Positions 20,677-29,580 of a stretch of 64,000 nucleotides of DNA are shown one piece after another. How positions within the stretch are numbered: the first letter of the stretch is position 1; the number at the start of each line of letters is the position of its first letter. A model generated the notes under the pieces. That model had not been told where the DNA came from and ran no database searches. It saw only the letters and a list, made by a program, of their open reading frames with translations. Source of the DNA: Crotalaria pallida (lineage: Eukaryota; Streptophyta; Magnoliopsida; Fabales; Fabaceae); contig CM075649.1 in the NCBI GenBank assembly GCA_037953625.1, positions 94,927,290 through 94,991,289 on the forward strand. Direction: 5' to 3'. The translations under genes were made by a program, and so were the position numbers.

Positions 20677-22464
20677 ATGGGCTCAATTTCAAATCCTTTC
20701 GGTGGTGAAGGAACTTCCATTAATCGTCCTCCACTATTTAGTGGTGAGGGTTACGCTTATTGGAAGGTCCGCATGAAAATTTTTATTCAAGCCATAGATA
20801 TGGAAATTTGGAACGCCATAGAGAATGGACCTTTTGTTCCTCAAACGAAAGTAAATGATGTTGTTTCAATTAAACCTCAATCGAGTTGGGACAATGATGA
20901 TAAGAAGAAAGTTGCATTTGATTTAAAAGCTAAAAATATCATCACGTCCGCTCTTTCTTATGATGAGTTCTTTCGAGTATCTCAATGTGTTGATGCTAAA
21001 CAAATGTGGGACACATTACAAGTCACACATGAGGGCACTTCAGAGGTTAGAAGGGCTAGGCTAAATACACTCATGCATGAATATGAACTCTTTCGTATGT
21101 TACCTAATGAAAACATAGGTGACATGCAAAAGCGGTTCACTCATATCATTAATCATCTTTCTGCACTTGGAAAAGTTATATCTAATGGTGAAGTTGTTAA
21201 TAAGATTTTGAGATGTCTTAGCAGGGAATGGCAACCTAAGGTGACGGCCATTATGGAAGCTAGAGACGTGGATCAAATTGATTTAGCAACTCTATTCGGA
21301 AAGCTTCAAGAGCATGAAATGGAGCTTGGACGGTTATCCATGAATGAAGATGCCGATAGGAAGAAAAAGGGGATAGCTCTTAAATCAACTTCAAAATCCC
21401 TTAAGGCACAAGAGGAAAACTTTCAAGTGGATGACTCGGACTCCGATATAGATGATGAGACCCTTGGCTTGCTAGTTAAAAAGCTTGGTAGGTTCCTTAA
21501 GAAAAAGGGGAACTTTAATAGAAATAGACAAAGAGATTCTAAGGACTCACAACCAAGAAATAAGACTAACAAGGATCACATCAAGTGTCATGGATGTGGA
21601 AAGCTTGGTCACTATCGATCGAATTGTCCAACTCATTCTAAGAAGTCGGAAGGTGACAACTCAAAATTCAATTCTTCTAAAGGAAAAAGGGCTTACATAG
21701 TATGGGATGAAGTGGAGAGTCAATCAACATCTAGCTCATCGGATGATGAAGAACTTGCAAATCTATGTTTAATGACAAAGCTTGATGAAGAGGAATCTTC
21801 GAGCATTAAATCAAGTGAGAACGTCAATGAGGTAGATTATCTTTCCGATGCTAGCTCAAGTTCTAATTCTCCTTCATTCAATGAATTGTACAATGTGTAT
21901 GTAGAGATGCATAAAGAGTTGAAGAAACTTGCTAAAATAAATGTTGAAAGAAAGAATTTCATAATGAAGCAACATGAAAAGATAATTGAACTTCAAAAAG
22001 ATTTAGAAGAACTTAAGCTTCAAAATGAAACTCTAGAACTCATTTATGCAAACTCTACATGCAATTGTGAATTGAAATCAAATGAGACTCCATCTTGTGA
22101 AAATTGCAAGTCTTTGGAAAAAGAAGTTTTTAATTTGAATGATCGACTTGCAAGGCTCATGAAAGGAGATACTTCTTTAGATCATTTGCTTTCAACTCAA
22201 AGGAACAATAGCAATAGATCCGGTCTTGGCTATACCAAACCTAAGAAACGCAATTATCGCAAAGTTGGTGGATTTTCAAAGAATAAGATTTCTAAAAACC
22301 CAACTTGTCATTATTGTGGAATCTTTGGGCATACCACGAATAAATGTAATATAAAGAAATTTGGTATACCAAGCGGTGAATATATTTGGATTGTTAAGGG
22401 GACTTCTCCTCATGCTAACAACAAAGGACCCAAGACCACTTGGGTACCTAAGTCAACCAAATGA
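20677..22464 (+). CDS. gag: Sirevirus B Gag polyprotein
   Basis: Capsid/nucleocapsid protein that forms the cytoplasmic particle in which the element is reverse transcribed. I chose the ATG at 20677 (MGSISNPFGG) because A starts at the same place (MGSSNNFGG); the frame is open slightly upstream without an ATG. About 595 residues. Residues 20-240 match the copia gag (UBN2/DUF4219-like) fold, with WDTLQVTHEGTSEVRRARL and LATLFGKLQEHEMEL. Two CCHC knuckles are CHGCGKLGHYRSNC near residue 304 and CHYCGIFGHTTNKC near 544. Between them is an acidic Ser-rich stretch, then a likely coiled coil (about 400-460, Lys/Glu/Leu-rich). A long Gag with a coiled coil is usual for Sireviruses. It ends in TGA and pol starts 15 nt later in another frame. 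Confidence 0.95.
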   Translation: MGSISNPFGGEGTSINRPPLFSGEGYAYWKVRMKIFIQAIDMEIWNAIENGPFVPQTKVNDVVSIKPQSSWDNDDKKKVAFDLKAKNIITSALSYDEFFRVSQCVDAKQMWDTLQVTHEGTSEVRRARLNTLMHEYELFRMLPNENIGDMQKRFTHIINHLSALGKVISNGEVVNKILRCLSREWQPKVTAIMEARDVDQIDLATLFGKLQEHEMELGRLSMNEDADRKKKGIALKSTSKSLKAQEENFQVDDSDSDIDDETLGLLVKKLGRFLKKKGNFNRNRQRDSKDSQPRNKTNKDHIKCHGCGKLGHYRSNCPTHSKKSEGDNSKFNSSKGKRAYIVWDEVESQSTSSSSDDEELANLCLMTKLDEEESSSIKSSENVNEVDYLSDASSSSNSPSFNELYNVYVEMHKELKKLAKINVERKNFIMKQHEKIIELQKDLEELKLQNETLELIYANSTCNCELKSNETPSCENCKSLEKEVFNLNDRLARLMKGDTSLDHLLSTQRNNSNRSGLGYTKPKKRNYRKVGGFSKNKISKNPTCHYCGIFGHTTNKCNIKKFGIPSGEYIWIVKGTSPHANNKGPKTTWVPKSTK

Positions 22465-22478
22465 TATCTTTCTTGTAG

Positions 22479-25400
22479 GTGTGTCTTCGAACCAAAGAGC
22501 GAAAATGGTACTTGGATAGTGGTTGTTCGAGACACATGACGGGAGACAAAACGCACTTCATGGAACTTACTCCAAAAAATGATGGATTTGTGACATACGG
22601 CGACAACAACAAGGGCAAAATTCTAGGAGTCGGGAAAATCGGTAACGTATCTAATGTTGTCATAGAAAATGTCCTATACGTAGAAGGCTTAGAACACAAC
22701 TTGCTTAGTATAAGCCAACTATGCGATATGGGCAATTATGTGACATTTACTCCGGAATTATGTTTCATTAAGTCTTCTATAGATGATAGTGTTAAGTTTG
22801 TTGGTCGTCGCTCTAATAACACTTACTTAATTGATTTGGATGAGATAACTTCACTATTTTCAAAATGTTTCAAATCTTTTGATGATGAAATTCGTCTTTG
22901 GCATAGACGAATTGCTCATGTGAATGTGAATCAATTGAACAAACTTTTGCGAAAAGATTTAGTGATTGGTTTGCCTAAATTAAACTTTAAGCTTGATGGC
23001 ATTTGTGACTCTTGTCAAAAGTGCAAGCAAGTTAAAAGTTCTTTTAAACCTAAAAATGTGATAAGCACAACAAAGCCTTTGGAGCTAATCCATATGGATT
23101 TGTTTGGCCCTTCACAAATTAAAAGTTTAGGTGGCAATTACTATGGATTTGTTTTAATAGACGATTTTACTAGATTCACATGGACTTTATTTTTATCCGC
23201 AAAAAGTGAAGTTTATAAATGTTTTAAAAAATTTGCCAAACTCATCCAAAATCAACTAAGTTTGAAAATTGTGTCTATTAGAAGTGATCACGGAGGTGAG
23301 TTTGAAAACACTAGGATTGATGCGTTTTGTGATAAGTTTGGTATTGATCATCAATTTTCGGCCCCTAGGACTCCGGAGCAAAACGGAGTTGTAGAAAGGA
23401 AAAATAGAATATTAGTGGAACTTGCTCGTACTATGTTGATAGAATCAAATGTTCCTAAATATTTTTGGGCTGATGCGGTAAACACCGCTTGCTATGTGCT
23501 TAATAGGGTTCTTATTCATCCGCATTTAAATAAAACACCTTATGAACTTTTAAAAGGGCGAAAGCCAAATATCTCACATTTTCATGTTTTTGGGTGTAAG
23601 GTGTTTGTTTTAAATAACGGAAAGGAACCGGTCGGCAAGTTTGACTCTAAAGCCGACGAAGGCATATTCATAGGTTATTCAACTCATAGCAAAGCATATA
23701 GAGTCTACAATAAAAGAACATTAACCGTTGAGGAATCCGTGCATGTTGTATTTGATGAATCTTCGAAAGGAGATTGTGTTGTTTCTTGTGATGATTATAT
23801 AGGTACATTTTTGGATCATGAGAATTCAACACCACAACAAATGGAAGAGAATCAAAATGAAGATCGAGAGGTGCAAGCACAAGATAAAGACTTAGCACAA
23901 GAGATACAACCTCAATTACCAATAGCTTGGAAGTCCAACAAAAATCATCCGATTTCTAATATCTTAGGTGACATTGCGAAGGGAGTGGTAACCCGACGCA
24001 CTTTAAATAATTTTTGTTATTATGTTGCCTTTGTATCTCAAATAGAACCTAAGAATATCAAAGAGGCTCTTCAAGATGATCATTGGATTATGGCCATGCA
24101 AGAAGAATTAAATCAATTTGAAAGAAACCAAGTTTGGGAGCTTGTGCCAAAACCCGATGATCGTCCTGAAATTGGTACTCGGTGGGTCTATAGGAATAAG
24201 TTAGATGAATCGGGTATTATTGTTAGGAATAAAGCTAGGTTGGTAGCACAAGGTTATAGTCAAGAAGAAGGAATCGATTACGATGAGACATATGCTCCCG
24301 TTGCTAGATTAGAAGCTATTCGTATTCTTCTCGCTTTTGCTTCAATTATGAATTTTAAATTGTTTCAAATGGATGTTAAGAGCGCCTTTCTTAACGGATA
24401 CATTCAAGAGGAAGTTTATGTGTCACAACCTCCCGGATTCGAGAGTTTTGAACATCCGGACTACGTTTTCAAACTGAAAAAGGCTTTGTACGGTTTGAAA
24501 CAAGCTCCTAGAGCTTGGTACGACCGACTAAGCAATTTTTTATTACAAAAAGGTTTTAAACGAGGTACTGTTGACACTACACTTTTTATTGAACGTTCCG
24601 GTAAGGATATTTTATTGGTTCAAATATATGTTGACGATATTATATTTGGTGCTACTAACGATAACTTGTGTAAGAAGTTTTCAGAATTGATGCAAAGTGA
24701 ATTCGAGATGTCGATGATGGGAGAGCTTACATTCTTTCTTGGCCTTCAAATAAAGCAGCTTAATGATGGCATTTATATTCATCAGAGTAAATATTGTAGA
24801 GAGCTTCTCAAACGTTTTGGAATGGATTCGTGCAAATCCGCTTCTACACCAATGAGCGTTGCATGCTACCTAGATCAAGATGAGGCTGGAAAAGCGGTAG
24901 AGGTAACGAAGTATCGTGGTATTATTGGTAGTTTGTTATACTTAACTGCATCTAGGCCTGATATCATGTTTAGTGTATGTATGTGTGCACGTTTTCAAGC
25001 AAAACCGAAAGAGTCGCATCTAACTGCTGTCAAAAGAATAATGAAATACTTAAAGGGTACAACGAATACTGGACTTTATTATCCTAGGGATGCTTTTCTA
25101 AAACTTATAGGATATTCGGACTCTGACTTTGCCGGTTGTAAAGTTGAGCGAAAAAGTACAAGCGGAACATGCCATTTAATTGGTAATTCACTTGTATCGT
25201 GGTTTTCTAAAAAGCAAAATTGTGTAGCTTTATCAACCGCGGAGGCCGAATACATAGCTGCAGGTAGTTGTTGTGCTCAAATTTTATGGATGAAGCAACA
25301 ATTATCTGACTTTGGTTTAAATTTAACAAATATCCCTATAAAGTGTGATAACACTTCGGCAATTAATTTGACTAAAAATCCAGTATTACACTCAAGGACA

Positions 25401-25580
25401 AAGCATATTGAAATTAGGCATCACTTTTTGAGAGATCATGTTCAAAAAGGTGATTGTGTTATTGAGTTTGTTCAAACTTCGGATCAATTAGCTGATATCT
25501 TTACAAAACCATTACCAAGGGACACATTTTATAAGATTCGAAGAGAACTTGGTATTTTTGATGAATTAACTATTAGCTAA
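22479..25580 (+). CDS. pol: Sirevirus B Pol polyprotein (AP-IN-RT-RH)
   Basis: A 1033-codon open frame with all enzymes for retrotransposition. Aspartic protease DSG at residues 13-15. Integrase: H..H..C..C finger (LWHRRIAHVNVNQ ... CDSCQKCKQ), then D207 (MDLFGP), D270 (IRSDHGGEF) and E306 (VVERKNR), spaced as in DD35E. Reverse transcriptase: DVKSAFLNG and YVDDIIFG (Y near residue 717). RNase H: YSDSDFAGC and STAEAEYIAAG. No catalytic residue appears lost. There is no in-frame ATG at the beginning: the frame opens after TAG at 22476, inside TTTCTTGTAG/GTGTG, so expression needs recoding, splicing or reinitiation. The given start is the first codon after that stop. Confidence 0.95.
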   Translation: MCLRTKERKWYLDSGCSRHMTGDKTHFMELTPKNDGFVTYGDNNKGKILGVGKIGNVSNVVIENVLYVEGLEHNLLSISQLCDMGNYVTFTPELCFIKSSIDDSVKFVGRRSNNTYLIDLDEITSLFSKCFKSFDDEIRLWHRRIAHVNVNQLNKLLRKDLVIGLPKLNFKLDGICDSCQKCKQVKSSFKPKNVISTTKPLELIHMDLFGPSQIKSLGGNYYGFVLIDDFTRFTWTLFLSAKSEVYKCFKKFAKLIQNQLSLKIVSIRSDHGGEFENTRIDAFCDKFGIDHQFSAPRTPEQNGVVERKNRILVELARTMLIESNVPKYFWADAVNTACYVLNRVLIHPHLNKTPYELLKGRKPNISHFHVFGCKVFVLNNGKEPVGKFDSKADEGIFIGYSTHSKAYRVYNKRTLTVEESVHVVFDESSKGDCVVSCDDYIGTFLDHENSTPQQMEENQNEDREVQAQDKDLAQEIQPQLPIAWKSNKNHPISNILGDIAKGVVTRRTLNNFCYYVAFVSQIEPKNIKEALQDDHWIMAMQEELNQFERNQVWELVPKPDDRPEIGTRWVYRNKLDESGIIVRNKARLVAQGYSQEEGIDYDETYAPVARLEAIRILLAFASIMNFKLFQMDVKSAFLNGYIQEEVYVSQPPGFESFEHPDYVFKLKKALYGLKQAPRAWYDRLSNFLLQKGFKRGTVDTTLFIERSGKDILLVQIYVDDIIFGATNDNLCKKFSELMQSEFEMSMMGELTFFLGLQIKQLNDGIYIHQSKYCRELLKRFGMDSCKSASTPMSVACYLDQDEAGKAVEVTKYRGIIGSLLYLTASRPDIMFSVCMCARFQAKPKESHLTAVKRIMKYLKGTTNTGLYYPRDAFLKLIGYSDSDFAGCKVERKSTSGTCHLIGNSLVSWFSKKQNCVALSTAEAEYIAAGSCCAQILWMKQQLSDFGLNLTNIPIKCDNTSAINLTKNPVLHSRTKHIEIRHHFLRDHVQKGDCVIEFVQTSDQLADIFTKPLPRDTFYKIRRELGIFDELTIS

Positions 25581-26333
25581 TTGTATTTGATGCTTTTTAT
25601 ACTCACCTTCAAGCCTATTTCAATGTGACTTGTATTTTGAGTTGTTGTATCTTATTAAAGTGTTTATTATTTTTTTTATGCAGTTATGTGTGTATGTTTT
25701 CTATAATATGCTAATTGCTTTATTTGTATGTGTGTTACTTGCTACATGCTAAGTGTTTCTCTGTGTTTGTGCATGAAAAATGATTTTGCATGAAAAATTG
25801 AAATTTTTGAAATTCTGGACAGTTCACTCGAGTAACAGAAATTTCACTCGAGTAATTTTAAAAACTCTTTCGTATTACTCGAGTAATTCTGTCTGTCACT
25901 CGATTAATTTTAAAATGACTTGCGTATCACTCGATTAAGTTCATCCATCACTCGAGTAAAATCTTTTTATCTTTCGGCATACTCGAGTAACATACTCTTT
26001 CACTCGAGTACTGCTCGAATCACTCGAGTAACGTATGAACATTACTCGAGTAACTTACGTGATTTTAAAAGCTGAACTGTTGAAATCTGCATCATTTTCC
26101 CGATTTTTTCTCTCTCTTGTTCGTCTTTCTCTCTTCTCTCTCATACGGGTCTTCATCAAATCATCATCTTTCAGCCACAAAACTCACAAATCATACAAAA
26201 TTCTTCCATATTTCATCATTATATCATCATTTCTACTCCTTTCATTCATCAATTTCACCAATTTTATCCAAAAATCCGAAAACCCCAAATCAAAACCCTA
26301 ACCCCCAAAACCGAATTTGCTTTTTCTGAATCA
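25581..26333 (+). other. Sirevirus B spacer between pol and ORF3
   Basis: Non-coding. A cluster of eight CTCGAG palindromes plus two CTCGAT variants occupies 25825-26052. From 26095 to 26330 it is TC-rich with CATCATTT words, resembling a plant 5' leader for ORF3. Confidence 0.8.
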
Positions 26334-27530
26334 ATGGCTTCTTCCTCTCACTATCAACCTCCTCAAAAGAAAGCAAAGCAAGGAGCAGGTCGTAATGATA
26401 CTTGGTTTTCTGGAATCAACCGAGATTTGCGGGAACCAGCATTTATCAATCGCTCTTTTGGTCTTACAAGGTATGTTAAATTTGCTTGGTTGCATAAGGA
26501 GCAATTTCCGTTTGTAGAGGATTTAGAATTTCAGAATTTGAAGAGGTTTTTGGAATTTGAGACTCATTATTACCCTAGGCTTGTCAGACAATTTTATCAA
26601 AATTTTACTAAGCTAGATGGTGAGTATCAAACAATGGTTAGAGGACATCATTTTGTTATAAAGCCTGCGGATTTGACTATGATGTTTGGTTTAGAAAACA
26701 AGGGAACTTTTATTGGTGATACTGAATGTCTGGATTTGGATGTGGATACTAATAAGATTTATACTGATTTGTTGCGTACTGGTGAATCTTGGGGTGATAG
26801 AACTACTAGAACTGTATCACCTTTGCATGCTGTGGATAGGGTGCTCATGTATATTATCTCTTATTGTTTGATTCCAAAATGCAATCAAAATTATGCTCAA
26901 TTGGGAGATGATGATCTTACTTTGTTTCATGGGATTAAAAAGAGGTATGAGATGAATTGGAATAAAATGTTTTTAGCTCGTATGGAAGCTGCTGCTCAAT
27001 CTCCTCCTACCCAATTCTTGCCATATCCTATGCATGTCACCAAGATCATGCGGTATTATCGTGTTCCAATCCCTGATGATGAGCCAGCTGAAAAGGAAAA
27101 GAAAAATAACTGGTGTCTTAATGATTCGCACATTAGTTATATGAAAATTGCTTGGCATAGGGACAGTCGCACTTGGTTATGGAAATCACAGATTAAGGAA
27201 ATGGCTGAAGCTGCAAAGGCTGCAAGAGTTTCAGGTACTAGGAAAAGGAATTTACTTGGTGATAGGGCTGGTGCATCCTCTTCTGTTCCTCCTACTTCTA
27301 CTGATCCGATGGATACCGATCGTATTGAGGACTATATCGATTTGGATAATCTTGGTACTCCATTTGATGCACAAGCTGCTCATGAGTCATTAGTTGAGCA
27401 CATCAATGCTCAATTCACTCAGTTGGAGATGAGACAGGATGTGAAGAATATTGCCATGGAGCATCGTTTGATGGATTACATGTCTGGATTATTTTCTCAT
27501 CATTTTCCTCCTCCTCCACCTGATTCCTAG
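26334..27530 (+). CDS. Sirevirus B ORF3 (env-like position), plant transposon protein-like
   Basis: A 398-residue frame starting MASSSHYQPPQKKAKQ, placed where Sireviruses carry the so-called envelope-like gene. I see no signal peptide and no membrane segment, so there is no direct support for an envelope. The centre (about 40-210) is a mixed fold with MVRGHHFVIKPADLTMMFGL and RYYRVPIP, reminiscent of the putative plant transposon protein domain found in many plant retroelements. The N-terminus has a basic KKAK patch that could be a nuclear signal. Residues 280-330 are basic then Ser/Pro/acidic, and the C-terminus is FPPPPPDS. It is separated from pol by 753 bp and lies in another frame, so readthrough cannot make it. 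The function of this family is unknown to me. Confidence 0.8.
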   Translation: MASSSHYQPPQKKAKQGAGRNDTWFSGINRDLREPAFINRSFGLTRYVKFAWLHKEQFPFVEDLEFQNLKRFLEFETHYYPRLVRQFYQNFTKLDGEYQTMVRGHHFVIKPADLTMMFGLENKGTFIGDTECLDLDVDTNKIYTDLLRTGESWGDRTTRTVSPLHAVDRVLMYIISYCLIPKCNQNYAQLGDDDLTLFHGIKKRYEMNWNKMFLARMEAAAQSPPTQFLPYPMHVTKIMRYYRVPIPDDEPAEKEKKNNWCLNDSHISYMKIAWHRDSRTWLWKSQIKEMAEAAKAARVSGTRKRNLLGDRAGASSSVPPTSTDPMDTDRIEDYIDLDNLGTPFDAQAAHESLVEHINAQFTQLEMRQDVKNIAMEHRLMDYMSGLFSHHFPPPPPDS

Positions 27531-28039
27531 ACCTGTGGATGCTGATGATGTTTGCTGTTGATTTCTGTTGCATGTTTCATTTGCATATTCTCTGTTTATG
27601 TTTCTGTTTCATGTTTCTGACTCTGTTGCTACTATGACTTTAGGACCTTGTGTATGGTCTAGTTTGTTTAGTTTTCGTTTTGATTATCTGCTATGATTTG
27701 CTGCATAGTGTGATGCTCTGCTACTCTGATTTATGGTGCTATATTCGTTGTTCGTTTATATTCGTTGTTTATATACGTTGAGGCACTATTGTGGTTTATT
27801 TTGGTATTATCTTTATTGTTATATATTTTCTATACCATTGTGAACTACTTACCTTCAACTTTTGGCAAAGGACTTTTCTCAAAAATATTATCTTTTTAAT
27901 GATGCCAAAAGGGGGAGAATATTTTGTTGATGTTGTTCTTGTAGGTTAAGTTTTATTATATTTTTCCTAGATGTTTTACATTTAGGGGGAGTATGTTAAA
28001 ACTTAGTGCTTAATTTGAAAGGAGGTTTGTCATCATCAA
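27531..28039 (+). other. Sirevirus B 3' untranslated region with extra purine tracts
   Basis: Non-coding, T-rich. Two PPT-like tracts precede the true one: AAAAGGGGGAGAAT (about 27907-27920) and TTAGGGGGAGTATG (about 27982-27995). Multiple PPT-like motifs upstream of the 3' LTR are a known Sirevirus feature. Confidence 0.85.
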
Positions 28040-28051
28040 AAAGGGGGAGTT
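28040..28051 (+). other. Polypurine tract of Sirevirus B
   Basis: AAAGGGGGAGTT directly before the 3' LTR start TGTAGG. Confidence 0.9.
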
Positions 28052-29580
28052 TGTAGGATTCTCATGTTTTGATGCTAACAATCTCTCTCCAAGCAACAAC
28101 ATTGGCAACAAGCAAGCTACACCACATGAAGATTAGAATTAGGATTTTTATTAATTCTATTTCAATGTAATCTTTATTTTATGCAATGCATCTCATTGGT
28201 GTGGGTAGCTTAGGTGATTTTAAGAATATTTAAATAATGTCTGATTAAGAGTGAAGATACTTTAAATCTTGATTAAATAGCTTGTGAAAATCATTTTAGA
28301 AAAACTTTGTTTTTATTCAGATTCTGATCAGTTTACTCGAGTAATGAGTATTGGTTCACTCGAGTAATTTATGTTCTGACAGGTTAATCGAGTAATGGTT
28401 TACACATCACTCGAGTAACTTAATCTGACATGTTTCACTCGAGTGACGTTGTTTGGTTTACTCGAGTAATTCAATCAGTGTTGGGAAAATTTAAAAGGAC
28501 TTAATTTTCTCTTTCAAAAGAAGAGACTTTCATTCTTACAATTTTCTAATACACTTTGAAAAGTAATTCAAGAGCTATTTTACATCTTTCAAGAGCTATC
28601 AAGATTCAACAAAGAACTTTTCATTCTTCACTCTATTTTCTATCATTGTTCAAATATTCTTGAGATCATATTTTTGTTCTTAGTGGTTGTTGAAGATTTG
28701 CAATTTGTGATTGCATCATTGAAGTTTCAACACAAGTGAAGAATCTCACAAGGAAGACTTTGAGGATCAAATCAAAGCAAGAAAAGAGGATTGGTTGGAA
28801 GCATCTTCAATCAATTAGCAAGGAAATCTAGAATACTCAAAAGGGGTAGATTAGATCAAAGTGTTTGGTACACACTTTGAGTTGGGTTTTAAGATAGGAG
28901 AACTAAGAATCTAGTTGCATCTTAAAACATTGTAAAATCTACATTTGAAGATTTCTAGTGAAGAATCTCTCTTGATTTAAGAGGGGACTGGAGTAGCTTT
29001 CAAGTGGGTGAAAGTGAACCAGGATAAATCCTTGTGTCTCTTTTATTTTCATTCCTTGTATTTCATTAATTCATTAACATTTGCATTTTTAGGTTAGAAT
29101 TGGGGTTTTCTTAATTCTACTCAATTGATCTAAAATTGCATGTTAATATTACTTGAAATTGTTCATATTAATCTTTCATAATTTGTTGAATCATCATAGC
29201 ATTGTTATTCTTGAAGAACTCCATTGAAAACTAAGTTTTAAATTGAATTTTACCCAGTTTACTCGAGTAAAGTTCTTGTCACTCGAGTAATCTGCTTTCA
29301 GTTTATAAACATTACTCGAGTAGGTTTTCTGTTACTCGAGTGATTTAAAATTTGCTTTCGTAATACTCGAGTGATTTGCTGAATACTCGAGTGAAATTAT
29401 TTTTGGTTGCGTATTACTCGAGTGAAGGCTTGAGTTACTCGAGTAATCTGAACTGAATTCTTAAGAAAATTTATTTTCATAAAACCATTCTCTTAGGCGG
29501 ACGAAAAATCTGTAATAAGGCTTCAATATTCTATTCACCCCCCCTCTAGACTATATTGAGCCGCTTGTTGGTTTCCAACA
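28052..29580 (+). repeat. 3' LTR of Sirevirus B
   Basis: 1529 bp, the same length as the 5' LTR, with one base difference noticed by eye. Ends TTGGTTTCCAACA at 29580, followed directly by TSD ATTGT. Confidence 0.97.

Larger units (their letters stand above)
19073..29580 (+). mobile_element. Sirevirus B, complete and probably recent
   Basis: A 10,508-bp Ty1/copia element with 1529-bp LTRs at both ends and TSD ATTGT (19068-19072 and 29581-29585), inserted into gag of A. PBS, gag, pol, ORF3 and PPT are all present with open frames. I noticed one difference between the LTRs (CTCTCAAG at about 19616 versus CTATCAAG at about 28595), which implies a very recent insertion. Its proteins are clearly diverged from those of A, so B is a different family and not a copy of A. 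It could be autonomous. Confidence 0.97.

Noticed and set aside
26334..27530. Calling ORF3 of Sirevirus B a viral envelope protein
   Set aside because: No signal peptide, membrane anchor or fusion peptide can be seen. Position alone is not evidence of an envelope.
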